DNA from: Tanypteryx hageni
Lineage: Eukaryota > Arthropoda > Insecta > Odonata > Petaluridae
Direction: 5' to 3'
Length of the DNA: 64,000 nucleotides
NCBI GenBank assembly: GCA_028673005.1
Contig: CM054116.1
Coordinates: 147,061,173 to 147,125,172 of the forward strand
The notes under the pieces were generated by a model. It made no database searches. It saw only the letters and a program-made list of their open reading frames with translations, and was not told the origin of the DNA. This document shows, one piece after another, positions 43,019 to 54,294 of this stretch. The position numbers were made by a program, and so were the translations under genes. Position 1 is the first letter of the stretch. Every line of letters starts with the position of its first letter.

Positions 43019-43449
43019 ATAAGAATAAGAATTTATGTTTATTTTTCTTTAAAATGGCCCAGGTTCGAAGATCGTAGGTCAATTACTTCTAATTTAATTT
43101 TGCAAAAGAATAAAGGTATTTTTAAGTGTTCTCTTATGGGGATTTCTAAAGAGCGTTCCGGTGGATCAACGGACAGACGGACCAACAGAATAAAGATATT
43201 ATGTATATAATATTTTGCCTATTTAATAAGATTAATAGTTTTTTGTTTGATTTTGTCGGCCATTATTGATATCAATTCGTTCTGTATATTGTTGCTCATA
43301 TTAGGATCAAATTTTCCATAAGTTCAACGAGTTTAAGGAAATTTCCGTTATCGCTCGCATATAACTTGCCCGTAGAACCCGTAGCACTGGGAAGCCAAAA
43401 ATTTTAGAATTGCAATTAACCTCTCTAATACGTTTCGCCGGTGTTTTTG

Positions 43450-44170
43450 CTATTCTGACACTAATCTTTCTGATTCTGCGTCTATTGTCTGATGCATTTT
43501 CAATCGAATATCTAGTTCATTCCATTTCCTGAATGTATCAATATGCTTTTTATATGTCTCGTGGGTCGATGAAGCTCGTGAAAGATTTTTCCAGCCACAG
43601 AGTCCATCAATAGGCCATTGTGTATGTAATTTATTCGACAAAAAGCAGACAACAAAAGCAGTATACGGAATTTTTATGGACAGAATAAACCAACCACTTT
43701 CGCTCAATTTCTTCTCCATTTCTCAAACGCAATTTGTAGTGTGTTATAGAAAAGTGCCTTAAACTTTCATCAGTAGGAAAATTGGAATCCTTTACTTGAA
43801 CAGGGCCATTTTCAATTAAAAACTTTCTCATTTCAACATTTATATGGCCCCATAAACCAGGATCAGCACCACAAACAGAGTCACTGTCACCTCCCACCTC
43901 ACTAGCATTTTGTTGTTCGTCTTTCTGACCTTGCTCTTCACATTGTAGTCCATCTTGCTCATAACTTTGTTGTTGATTCCGTTCTCCATCTTTTCGCTGA
44001 TCCTTGTTAGGGTCGTTATTTTGTTGATGAATCTGCGCTACATTTGAATCTTCTAAGGTAGGATTTAGAAGAATAAATTTGTTTAACGTACCAGCTTGCT
44101 TTCTTGCTTCAGCTAATCTGGCTGTTTTTCTTTTCAGATTTTGTGAGCCTGATAGTTTATACCTTTTCAT
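43450..44170 (-). pseudogene. hAT (ZMYM1-like) transposase, N-terminal part
   Basis: Starts 'MKRYKLSGSQNLKRKTARL', followed by a Gln/Asp-rich low-complexity stretch, 'ADPGLWGHINVEMRKFLIEN' and 'GPVQVKDSNFPTD'. The TTF zinc finger follows ('RHFSITHYKLRLRNGEEIER', 'KWLVYSVHKNSVYCFCCLLF'). A frameshift near 43680 moves the rest to another frame ('NKLHTQWPIDGLCGWKNLSR', 'THETYKKHIDTFRKWNELDI', 'QTIDAESERLVSE'). The catalytic domain that should follow (below 43450) is missing. The start Met is convincing because the KRxKLSGSQ beginning is usual for this family. Confidence 0.8.
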
Positions 44171-45883
44171 TGGAGCTGAAATTATTTCTTAGTATAGGTA
44201 CCTAAATGATACAGAAAAAAATTAAATTCATCAAAATCTATAATTCTAATAATTATAAAATATATGAGTATTATAAAATATAATTATAAAAGTGTTACTT
44301 TTGCTCTGTCAGTGACACACTCCATTAGCGAACTTTATAAAATTGTCGACTAACAGGGAGAAGTCGCCAATAGTTTCCATTGCTTCTGATCATATTGAAC
44401 CACAAACTAAATAAAATATTTTTCTGAAATACATAGAAACCGCATGCCATTAAAAGAAAGACTATTATGGGTGAAATAACAGACTACCTAATTATAATTT
44501 AATATAATAATATACTGTAATATATATTTTGTAACATTAGAAAAGCAAATACCAAGCACAAAAAGCGATTATTTATAAATCTAAATAAAATCAAATTTCA
44601 CATGCATTAAAATTTCTCACTACTTCGTTTAAATTGCCGCCGATTCGGAGCCTGATAACCTAATATAACATCAGAAGTGTAATATTTAGGATAAAAAATA
44701 TATCCTAAATAGCACATTATTTTACTAATTTACTATCTTTTTCAATAACAAAGATATTTCACCTTCTCCTGAGAAATTAACACTGAATTTATATTTAGCT
44801 CCACCTTAGAAGAATTCACTAACAGTTTTATATTGAAAAAATGTCTTACCTATTAGATTCCAATTCTTAATTAAGGGCGTAGATGGTATTTCCAAGTCCG
44901 CTCACTGAAAGTCAGAATTCTGCTGAGTTACACAGTAAAACAAGTAAGCCAACGATAGAGAGAACGATACCTCTTTGTGGTTCGAGGCCAGCAGAGAGTG
45001 ATTGAAAGGAAAGTCTGCGCCTCTCTAGTTCAGGAGGAGTGAACTCTGGGAATAGGGCGGATTGTATTGTGTAAAAGACAAGTGATCCCTACGGCTCTGT
45101 TAATAACAAAGTCGTGCTTTGCATTATCCAACTCAATGTAAAAATGAGTTTTTGCAACATTGTTTAAAAAGAAATAAAAGATATCGAAGAATATGAATAC
45201 GCAATGTCAGCCCGAGGTATCGTATTTTGAGACTCGGAAAAATCAAACGAACAGCGCCCCATTTGCATATATAACTTTCACAAACATATCGTTAGTACAA
45301 AGTTGCCGCTTCGTTAATATGTAGTTCAAGTTGGGATATAAAAGAGAAATTTGCAATAATGTATATAGAAAGCAAAAGTCGTTTGAATGCCCTAAGGATA
45401 TTTACGTCTCGGTCTGGCCTTGTGAATATATGTAGGTAGGGTTTCATTTTTGTCAAATTTTGACGGTTCCCATCGAGAGGTGCTTATAGGTGGTTGACTC
45501 GCCCATCGGCACGGTCCTGTATATATGTGTATATGTATGTAAGAAGCAGCTATTTGTAATGATGTCGTCCGTATACCAAAAGTATTTTCAATCGAGTTGA
45601 ACGGATAAAATACGACATAGAAATCGCAAAATACTCGAAATGCGTTAGCGTATTATCTCGGTGTGTTAGGCTCTCCTATGTCCCATTATATGTTCGGGAC
45701 GGCACACTGTCTATCCCCATATTGCAATCTTATATTTTGCTTCTGCACTCGGTGGCCAGGGTGCAATTAGAAGGGGAAAAGAAAGCAAAGAAGGAGCCCT
45801 GATTAATCTAGAATATTATGTCTGTAATTTCAGTTGTTATGATGAAGGTTTTATAATAAGGCTGCTTCACTAGAGGAAATCCT
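44171..45883. other. AT-rich interval with a Helitron 5' tip
   Basis: No gene recognised. At 45520-45562 the minus strand carries the family A Helitron 5' end (A|TCATTACAAATAGCTGCT and TCTTACATA), without a body that can be followed. The stretch 44930-45100 is mixed-composition and unassigned. Confidence 0.45.
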
Positions 45884-46252
45884 TCATGCGAGGTTCCAGT
45901 CGTGTTCACCCCACTCATCCCACTCCACGTGATTCCATCTCTTTTCAATCGTATCGTTAAGGTGCGTGGATATTGGGAACGTCTTCTTTTGAGATCTGAA
46001 TAAGGTAGCTGCCCTGTAGCGCGCGAACATTACGCAGTTATATTCCACTGACGCAGTAGTTATTCGTGGAATAAAGGATGGAGCCCGATAACTTCTACTA
46101 ATTTTATTTTCAAAACAAATTTTATAGTTCCGCTGCATTATCAAAACATTAGCGTGCTTGGTGTAAAGAGCGCGTTCAGGCAAATGGCAAAATGGCTGGA
46201 AGTTTAGAATTATCGGACGGGTAGTCCAAGTTGGAAGTGAGTTTAGACCATT
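45884..46252 (-). other. Open frame of unknown nature
   Basis: About 120 residues on the minus strand, fairly normal in composition ('YKICFENKISRSYRAPSFIP', 'TIEKRWNHVEWDEWGEHDWN'). The nominal start at 46276 falls inside a TTAACCC motif that looks like a piggyBac end, so the true 5' limit is uncertain. No family recognised; it could be an exon, a repeat-derived frame or chance. Confidence 0.25.
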
Positions 46253-46257
46253 AACGA

Positions 46258-47560
46258 TTAACCCTAGCAATACCAAGGGAGGGTTCAGAGGCCCACAGCT
46301 TGATTTTTTAAGTTTTTTAAAACATATTCATAATTTTAAGTAACGAAAACATTATTATTGTCAAATGCATTGCTTAGAACCAACTTACTGTGACACTATC
46401 TCAGAATAATCATCAGTTTATTTTTAATTTTCACATAATTAGTAGTGGGACTCAAAGGCCTTCCCGTTGGCAATCCTAAGGGGTTGAACGGTTTGTCGCT
46501 TGGTGCTGTTGGTATGCACTTTTCATCTTTATTAGTACCATACTTTAACAACAGAGAACACGGTTTCAGTTTATTTTGTTTGCTTTGCTTCTTTTCACTT
46601 CTAGGTCATTTTCTGTTCGTGAACACTATGAGAAGACGTTCTTACGTGATAACTCTATTGAGCGGTAATTGAAAGAAATTTGTAATGAATCAGACTTTGA
46701 TGCCGGTGAAGAAGAAGACAGTGCTGAACAACTGGAAACATCTGGCTCTGAACTTGAAAGTGAGATTGTCTGTTTCTACAGCATCGGTTTTAGACGATGG
46801 TACTGATGCGAGTGACTCAAATGGTGCCAATGGCAAATATGTCACAAAAAAGGGCGAGTTTACATCACACAGCCTCCAAGATTTTCACGAAGAACAGTGC
46901 AAAATATTGTGCGGGAGAAAAGGGGGTTGCGTATACTTTGGTGCAAGATAAACAAAAGAGACTTCTTTTGAGGTTGTCAACTCAGCATACAGAGGCAAAT
47001 ATCAAAGATGATCCTAAGAAAACCACCAAAATAAATCTCTACTACAATGCAATGAAAGGATGAGTAGATACAGTCGACCAAATGGCAAGAAATTACTCTA
47101 CAAAAAGAGGAACGAGAAGGTGGTCCTGTCTGTATTCTACACACTCATTGACATCGTGGGCATAAATGCATATACAATCTTTTTACTGAACTTTTCAGAC
47201 TAGAAGGACAAATTTCCAAACCGCCGCCGAGTGTTTCTCTTGAAACTAGACCTTGAACTAATCAATCCATATGTTGAAAGGTGAGCAAGGATCTTGTACG
47301 AGCTGAAGAAGCCAATATTCTTGGCTATGGAAGGTATTCTGGAACGTAAACTGGAATGTACTACAGAAGTTTCTACACCAGTTCAGCCAGAATGTCGTGG
47401 TAGGTGCCATATCTGCTGCAGAGAGGCTAAAACTAAGGCAATGAAGTGCAACAAGCTTGGAAAGTCAACTGTTGGTGTTCATAGTGCATCAAACACGTGT
47501 GTGGGAAACAGTTCCAAAAATATAATGTATGTGAAGTGTAAGTTGATCCGATGATTCAGA
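46258..47560 (+). pseudogene. piggyBac-like element with internally deleted transposase
   Basis: TTAA followed by CCCTAGCAATACCAAGGGAG (46258-46281) is a piggyBac-like left end. An acidic N-terminal part reads 'EICNESDFDAGEEEDSAEQL' (46674-46740). The frame then jumps to the catalytic end: 'YNAMKG*VDTVDQMARNYST' (near 47037-47100, Gly of the MGGVD box now a stop), 'VVLSVFYTLIDIVGINAYTI', 'RVFLLKLDLELINPYVER'. A Cys-rich tail follows ('GRCHICCREAKTKAMKCNK', 47397-47460). Most of the catalytic domain is missing. No right terminal repeat was found. A different family from the element at 22992. Confidence 0.75.
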
Positions 47561-47972
47561 ATGAAAAAGAGAGATCAAAATGAGAAAACTTGAGACATTA
47601 TTTTCATTATCTGGTGTTATTTTTGTGCAATTAGTGAAATTTTATTGGGAAAAATAAAACATTTTGAAGGGTAGTGAAAGATACAATTGAATTTTGTAAC
47701 TGGTACATATATGTTTTCAGAAACAGTCTCTTGATGTCTTTTGTTATATATTTCCATATTTTCCATCGACATTAAATGAAAACAAACTTGCGGACATGAA
47801 CTTCACCTCTCTAATCCACATTTTATAAAACACTATACGGTCGGCCTCCATATAAAGCGGTATACTAGAGCGCGGTTTCACCTATACGCGATTTATAAAG
47901 TTTGTCTATTTTCATACTAGGATACTAGACATAAGTTATCCTATTACACGGTGTTTACCGGGAACGTGTATA
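47561..47972. other. AT-rich interval
   Basis: 3' flank of the piggyBac relic and unassigned sequence; nothing coding. Confidence 0.4.
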
Positions 47973-48462
47973 TCATTATAAATAGCTGCTTCTTACATAT
48001 ATAGGATATATATCTATAGAATATATAAGTGCTACAGAGCTGAAATTAGGCATGAAGATAGGTCATTGAGTATAACCTCTGGAAAAATCCGAAATTCCTG
48101 AAAATGTTATATTTAAGGGGTGTTTTTGATTCCAATGTCCAATTTTAAACACCCATAAGGAAAGCATTAAAACTGTGCAGGACTACATAAAATTGCTTTT
48201 TTAAATTAGTTAAAAGTAAGACACGAAGTCGGGACATAAACCCTTCTCTGGATGAAAGAATGAAGTTTAGAATAAAAATTGAAATCCATGCTGAATATGC
48301 GTAAAAATTTGATATAATCATAAAATTATGAAAGGTTTTTCGGTTTTCAACAATGAAAAATATTTACCACCATAGCAACGACTCCAATGTCTTTCAATAG
48401 GAATTGATTTTCCATACCTCAAGAGCATTGATTTCTTGCTTTTAATGGAAATTAATGTACTA
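47973..48462 (+). mobile_element. Helitron-like element, family A copy 3, 5' part
   Basis: Starts A|TCATTATAAATAGCTGCTTC and continues with the family A body (ATGCTGAATATGCG, CCATAGCAACGACTCCA, ATTGATTTTCCATACC), the inverse of 29760-30258. It ends at 48462, where a family B copy has inserted directly after an A. Its 3' hairpin end was not found. Confidence 0.6.
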
Positions 48463-49275
48463 TCATTATATATAAACGTTTCTTACAGAGGATGAGGAGG
48501 ATATAACATATAGGAGGATACTAATGTTAACGCACTTCCAGAGGAGCTGGAGATTCGAAATATTTTGCTAAGGTAGGATTTTATGCACAACCGACTAGAA
48601 AAAACGAAAATTTTGAAAAAGTGCTACAATGCGGCCGCTAAAAATTCTCAATTGTTTAAACAAATTTTCAAGATTTATGTAGTTTCGAAAGCGCTACGGA
48701 ACTGAAAATTTTTTAGAGGTAGGATATGTAAAATAACGAAATAGGGCTTATACAAATTTTGATATTTTAATTTGTTTGGCAGTTAAAAAATCTGCCCCGA
48801 CAGTTTGATACTAGCTTGGCTAGTTCCCGTCCCACCAAGGAAAACATCCGTGTTCAGAAACGAGAGAAAATGTTCTGCTACGATAGTTCAGGGGTAGAAT
48901 ATCCGCCCGGCAAGTGGAAGACCCGGGTTCAATTCCCGGTCATAGTAGACTTTTTTCTCGTTTCAAAAATTGTTCCAGATAGGTAAATGTTTAGACACTA
49001 CGCGGCGAGTTAGGAAGCAGAAATTTTTAAATTATTTAGAATTCTGTCTACATAAACGGATAAACATTTCAATGTACCTATGAATTTTTTATTGCGGCCG
49101 TTAAAAATTATTTAATTTTAAACATTTAGAAAAATGTAATTTCACTTCTAAATGTGCTACAAATTTAAAATTTGGCATAAATGTGTGGAATTAATAACCC
49201 AATGTGGAAAACGTTTAATATTCATAAAAATGCAAAAATTATCAATTGTTTTACTCCATTATTTTTCCATAAGGA
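48463..49275 (+). mobile_element. Helitron-like element, family B copy 6, 3'-truncated
   Basis: Starts A|TCATTATATATAAACGTT and follows the family B body (GGAGGATACTAATG, GCTGGAGATTCGAAA, CGGCCGCTAAAAATT). At about 48795 it is interrupted by ~170 bp holding a tRNA-like gene and resumes near 48975 (GGTAAATGTTTAGACACTAC). Homology stops near 49275; hairpin and CTAG are missing. Confidence 0.6.
48877..48947 (+). tRNA. tRNA-like gene, anticodon reads GGC
   Basis: A 71-nt near-complete cloverleaf. Acceptor GCTACGA / TCATAGT has one C-A mismatch and a G-U; D arm GTTC-AGGGGTA-GAAT; anticodon arm TCCGC-CCGGCAA-GTGGA; variable AGAC; T arm CCGGG-TTCAATT-CCCGG, with a B box GGTTCAATTCC. Position 33 is C instead of U, unusual for a working tRNA. 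A TTTTTT run (48951-48956) four bases after the end suits pol III termination. By anticodon position it would be Ala(GGC), but the arms look closer to Gly/Asp-type tRNAs. A tRNA pseudogene or the head of a tRNA-derived SINE are alternatives. Confidence 0.6.
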
Positions 49276-49369
49276 AAAAAAGAACTGATCAGTTCTCTCT
49301 CTGCAGCTGACGAAGGAATAATTCCGAAAGCTCCTACGTTTGTGATGTTTCTGTGTTGTTTTAGTGTTC
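49276..49369. other. Unassigned flank with a repeat-like motif
   Basis: Contains CTGACGAAGGAATAATTCCG followed by AAAGCTC. Similar 'GA(A/G)GGAA..TTCCGAAAGCT' strings occur near the ends of several retroelements, but no element can be named. Confidence 0.3.
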
Positions 49370-49471
49370 TTTTACGTGTGTCGCTTCGACATCCCCGGGG
49401 CCTCGCCAACCTGAAGTCGTCTGATTGGTGAGTGTTCACTGGGTTTCCTCATCGCAACACCTTGTTGACAT

Positions 49472-49473
<2 letters not shown>
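49370..49473 (+). repeat. Left arm of a ~100-bp inverted pair flanking the Tx1-like LINE
   Basis: Reads TTTTACGTGTGTCGCTTCGA ... GCCAACCTGAAGTCG ... TTGGTGAGTGTTCACTGGG ... AACACCTTGTTG. The minus strand at 54616-54521 reads TTTTACGTGTCTCTCCGACG ... GCCAACTTGGTCC ... TTGGTAAGTGTCCGCTGGG ... AACACCTTGTTG; about 70% identical by eye. The right arm is the 5' UTR of the LINE. Both carry GTRAGT at the same place. Confidence 0.65.

Positions 49474-49529
<56 letters not shown>
49474..49529. repeat. (TA)n microsatellite at the 3' end of the Tx1-like LINE
   Basis: About 56 bases of TA repeats, followed by TGTATGTATATG and then the LINE's tail (read on the minus strand GACAAACAAAAACAAAAACA). Confidence 0.95.
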
Positions 49530-49537
<8 letters not shown>

Positions 49538-52500
49538 ATGTATATGTTTTTGTTTTTGTTTGTCATAAGCCTTGCAGTGCTGAACGATTTTAACAATTAC
49601 AGCTGTGCATACTGCTCATTGACATTTTTAATGTCGCCTTACAAGCCAAACATTATTCATATATTGAAAAATCTCGACTTTTAGGCATTTTAAGGTAACC
49701 ATGTAGTTGGGTGTCAGTATACTAGGATGATTCGGTGATGGCATGGTTGGTAGGAAGAAAGGGACGAAGGACGGGTTCGATATGGAAAAGGGAAGGCGGA
49801 ATAAATTTAGAATTGACATATGAGGGTGTCTTGACATAGGACAAAGAAGGGATTAGAAGAAGAACTCCAAGTAATCTTGAAGTTGGCCATTTCATGCTCG
49901 TTCCCTTTAGAAAAATGGTAATCCGTAAGAATTCTCCATTTTATGCGTCCACTGAAGACATTTAGCAGCCTGATGGAGGAGATGGGTTACGGCGGTCGTT
50001 CTTCGTGGATGGAATGGATAACTGCCTTAGATGTCGAGAGGAGAAAGGATATTGCAGAAGAGTATTTTGTTTTCTCATTTGGACCAATCAAAAAGTTTTC
50101 TCTGTTGAGCTTGAAGTTGGGATTTAGTCGTTGACACAAATGATTCACCAGTTTTAGTAACAAGGCTATTTTAGGGCAGTCAAAGAAACGGTGAGGCAGT
50201 GATCCATCTCCTCCACATGCTCTACAGTGAGGAGATGCTGTCTAGTCTATATGTGCTGCCTGTCTTGGGTGGGTTATACCGTGATGAAAACGTTTGAAGG
50301 AGATATCCGAATCCTTTTTGATTGAAGGAATGCTATACAGAATTCGGTTGTTAAGAACTCTCTGAGTAGTGAACCATCCAATGTTCAACCACTTGAGTTT
50401 CCAGTCGTTAAATCAGATATCTTTTTATCCAAATCTAATGATGCTTGATAGATATTGGATTTCTTCATCTCAGTAAGGAACTGAACTGATTTTTATAAAG
50501 TAAGTTTTTTCCGTAGATTGTGCCATGCCATATAGATAGAGCAGAGTGATTGCCAGTCCATAGGATAGGGTGGGCTAGTGAGCAAGGAAAGGACATCTCT
50601 GCTTGGGTCGGGTATATTACCGGTGTTCAGGATGCTAAGAATTAGGAGTTTTCCAGGATTGGTTTTGAGTAGTTTCTGAATGGTTTGGAGGCGAAAGGAT
50701 TTTATTTTTGAAGGGATATTGACTAGGCATAGTCTGCCATGTATTACAGGCTTGCTGAGTGCAGCTGTGGATACCCAGTGCCAAGAGTTTACCCAAACAA
50801 AGTTGATGAGTTTCCCTTGGAGATTGTTTATGACGTTCACAGGTGGTTCGTAGTTTTTTAGAATGTGCCAAAGGGTGGATGCAGTTAGGTTATTTGCTAT
50901 GATCACTTGTCCTTTTAACGACAGATGAGTCTTGTCTCTCACGCTCCATAGATTTAGTACCCTTTGTAAGTTATCAGTTAGTTTTTTATTGTTTTCTTCC
51001 ATCGCGTTGGTTTCGGCTCCAATGCCAATGCCTAGTTACTTAAGGAAATCGTTTCTCCACTGGATTCCAAGGGGAGAATCAAATCGATGCTTCCAAGCTC
51101 CTCCCCACATCCCGATGCTTTTCTCTAGATTTTGGAGTATTCCTCCAGTAGGTGTGATAAGATTGGGAATCCACGATCACTTCCAATGAATATTAAAAGA
51201 TCATCAGCTTAGCATGACACTATGTATTCAGGTGAGTCTCTCGAGAATGACAATCCACACCCAAGTAGTTTCTTTTTCATAGTTGCCAATAATGGTTCGA
51301 TGCTCAAAGAGTATAGTAACCCTGACATAGAGCAGACTTGTCGGATTCCTTTTCTCATTTTGAAGGGTGATAATAGTTTTCCAGGAGTCTTGATCATAAT
51401 TTCTGCATCCGAATAAAGCATTTTTATTGCTTCTATGAATTTATTTGGCAATCCAATGATTTCGAGGGTTTTCCACAGGAAGGAATGCGATACTTTGTCG
51501 TACGCCTTTTGTTGGTCTATTGATATTATTGCGATCGGCATATTCTTTGTGGAGGCTACGTGGAAGAGGTCGTTGACCAGCCTTATGTTGTCGTGTATGG
51601 TTCTTCCCGGAATACAGTAAGATTGTTCGTCTCCGACCACATCAGACACGATATTCCTCAATTTATTCGAAAGACATTTAGCGACGATTTTATAATCTGT
51701 ATTGCACAAGGATATCGGTCTCCAGTTGGCTATATTTTCGCGGTCACTTTTTTTAGGGATTAACCTTAAGGCCGTTCTTCTCCACGAGATCGGAACCGAT
51801 CCTGCTTTGAGGCTGCTTCTCCAGACACGATGAATATCTTTAGCCAATATATTGCTAAATGCCTGGTAGAATTCCGTGGTTAATCCATCGGTTCCGGGGG
51901 ATGTCGTTCTACTAAGACACGAGATGGCAGATTTTAGTTCATCCATTGTAATTAGAGGGTCAAGCTCAGTTTTCCTTTCCTCACAAAGAGAAGGGATTTG
52001 CGCTTGAGCAAGGAAATTATCGGCTCCTTCTAAAATATCCTTATCATAATTTTGGCTGAAATGCTCTCTCACGTATTCGTCTATGGCTTTCTCGTCGCAT
52101 ATTATGTTTCCATCAGGTGTTGTCAAAATGTTTATGTAATCTTCGTTAATGTTGTTTCCTTTTTCCAGTGAGAAACAGAAAGCACTGGGCGCATCGCCTT
52201 CTTTCAGAAACCGGCTGCGTTTTTCGAGGACACTTTTGGATGCCAAACGTCTTTCGATTGCGCCGAGTTCGGCTTTTCTTTCTATTAGTAGAGGGCTCAG
52301 TAGAGGGTTTTTTACTATTTCTTTGGAGAGTTGGTCAACTTCGTCTCTCTTCTTTTTGATGTGAAAGTGAGACGACTCATTTTTGTTAGCTTTTATGTAT
52401 TCGATTACTAGACATTTGGTTTCAACTTTTCCAACATCCCACCAGGAGGAGAGCGAGGCAAATTTATCTTCCTGAGATTTCCAAAAATTCCAGAAGTGTT

Positions 52501-53302
52501 CAAAATACTTCTTAAAAGATTCGTCTTTTAGCAAGCAGTTAGGGAAGGTCCCATATGCGGGCCTTCTTTTTCTTTCTTCTAAGTTGATTCTCGTCATGAC
52601 AGCGTAGTGGTCTGTGAAGCCACATATGATATGGGTGCCGTCGAGAAGATTACTTTTTTGTCTCTTATTTTGAAAAATGTGATCTATCCGAGAAGCCGTT
52701 ATCTGGTTTAGTCGCGATCCAAAGCGTGTATATTCAATTTGATTTGGGTGTAGGTTCCTCCACGAGTCTACTAGTTTGTGTCGATGGCAAATGTGGGCCA
52801 GTCGGCTGGAAGCACGTGCGTTATGCTCTCTCTTCGATTGGCGGTCCAGAAGCGGATTAAGCGTTGTATTCAAATCCCCTCCAATAATGGGTATTACGTT
52901 AGTCCAAGAGTTCAGGTTCTACAGCAAATCATTAAGTGTCCTTTCTGCACGCTCTGGGTGATTAGGACAACGAATGTTGCACAACATATATTAGTTTCCA
53001 TTTAATGTGAATTTTAGGGCGGCAAACTGGCCCGGTTCTATTTCCAACAGGGAAAAATCTACGCAGAAGGCAGCTTTTGACACGACAAACATAAGGCCGG
53101 AGCCTCGAGCGCTCCCGGGTGAGTGGAAAACAATGAAATTCTTCTTCCACTCTCTCCAGTCGAACGATTCAGGATATCTGCCGTTTGTTTCCTGGATGAG
53201 AGCTAAATCGGGTTTGTATTTACGTGAAAAATCCAATAGAACTCGACGATCTATTTCGGGCGCAATCCCACCAACGTTTAGCGTCAAAAGTTTTAATTCC
53301 AT
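49530..53302 (-). pseudogene. Tx1/L1-like LINE ORF2 (endonuclease, RT, C-terminal knuckle)
   Basis: Nearly full-length ORF2 with few lesions. Endonuclease at 53302-52700: 'LLTLNVGGIAPEIDRR', 'DLALIQETNGRYP', 'IIGGDLNTTLNP' (after a frameshift) and 'ICGFTDHYAVMTRI'. A 554-residue open frame (52873-51209) continues through the linker to the RT: 'LRLIPKKSDRENIANWRPIS', 'QSYCIPGRTIHDN', 'IISIDQQKAYDKVSHSF', 'GIRQVCSMSGLLYSL'. The catalytic box reads stop-ADD. After it: 'EENNKKLTDNLQRVLNLWSV', 'SLKGQVIIANNL', 'WVNSWHWVSTAALSKP', then frameshifted pieces with a Cys-x2-Cys...His...Cys motif ('CGGDGSLPHRFFDC', near 50170-50220). Confidence 0.85.
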
Positions 53303-53318
53303 CGTAAACTACGAAATA

Positions 53319-54261
53319 TTAATAAAGCGACGAGTATTTTGTTCGAGCAGTGATGTGTTTTTCTATATCGGAAATGAGACGGTTCATCCGAAGAATCAGA
53401 TTAGATTTTTCCGGTTTTTCTTCCTCGGGAAAATTTTGGTTTCTTTTTAACTGCTGGCTTAAGGAAGGTAAGTCTTCCGTGAACGATTGGCATATTTTTA
53501 CTCTTTTACTTCTTTTGTTGTAGGTCTCTTTTAGAAGGCGGTTGAGTTGGGAGAGGTTTAAGGGATCGCTCTCACTAAAGGCGTTTTCGGGCACTGTTGT
53601 GTGGCTCATATTCAAACATTCAGAAATGTCGGATTTTGTGTCGGATAGTTCTGCGATCGAATTGTCTTCTTCTATGCTAGTGGGCTTGTTATTTTTCTTC
53701 GTATTTTCACGAGGCAATGTGGCATTTGAAGAGGTAAGTTCTTCGTGAACAAAGGAGTATGAAGAAGGGAGGGTTGCGCCCGTCTTGATTTGCATTAATA
53801 TTTCGCGTCTCAAACTGACAATATGGGAGAAAATTACATTTCCCCCATTTGCAATGGGTATGGGACGCAGCCAAGACGTAATTTTTCCGTAGTTAGACAG
53901 AAAACTTGTCACGATGTGGTCAGGCACTTCGGATGGTATATTGGAAACCATTACTCTCGTCGGTCTCACATGGATAGGACAGGCGGACAGATGTTGTCCA
54001 TCTACGTCAATTCTTCTTTCCAATACCAAATTCGCCCAAGAGGGGTCATTGAAGTAGATTACTATTGCTGACGGGATTCGTCCTATTGACACGATATTTT
54101 GGGGTGAGAATAAACACTGACACCGAAGTAAGATAAACAATTTGCGGGACATTCTCTAGAGCTTTGAATAAAACACCACAGCTTTTTGTCACCATCCTCT
54201 TCTCCCAGCTGAGACGGAAGTCGGCAGAACGAACCGCCGTCACGGGAGGGGCTCCCGGCAT
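53319..54261 (-). pseudogene. Tx1-like LINE ORF1
   Basis: ORF1 starts with ATG at 54261 ('MPGAPPVTAVRSADFRLSWE', 'VVLFKALENVPQIVYL'-like region) and shifts frame near 54110 into a 277-residue open frame. That frame has an RRM-like core ('PTRVMVSNIPSEVPDHIVTS', 'FLSNYGKITSWLRPIP') and a Ser/Asn/Glu-rich second half ending 'TARTKYSSLY'. It lies just upstream of the ORF2 start at 53302, as expected. A 9-bp-stem hairpin (54270-54294) sits 8 bases before the ATG. Confidence 0.75.
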
Positions 54262-54269
54262 GGCGAAAA

Positions 54270-54294
54270 GACGCCTCGCGTGAAACGAGGCGCC
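54270..54294 (-). promoter_or_regulatory. Hairpin directly upstream of the LINE ORF1 start
   Basis: GACGCCTCG - CGTGAAA - CGAGGCGCC on the plus strand folds with eight pairs plus one terminal mismatch. On the minus strand it ends 8 bases before the ORF1 ATG. It may affect translation or be a UTR structural element; unproven. Confidence 0.5.
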
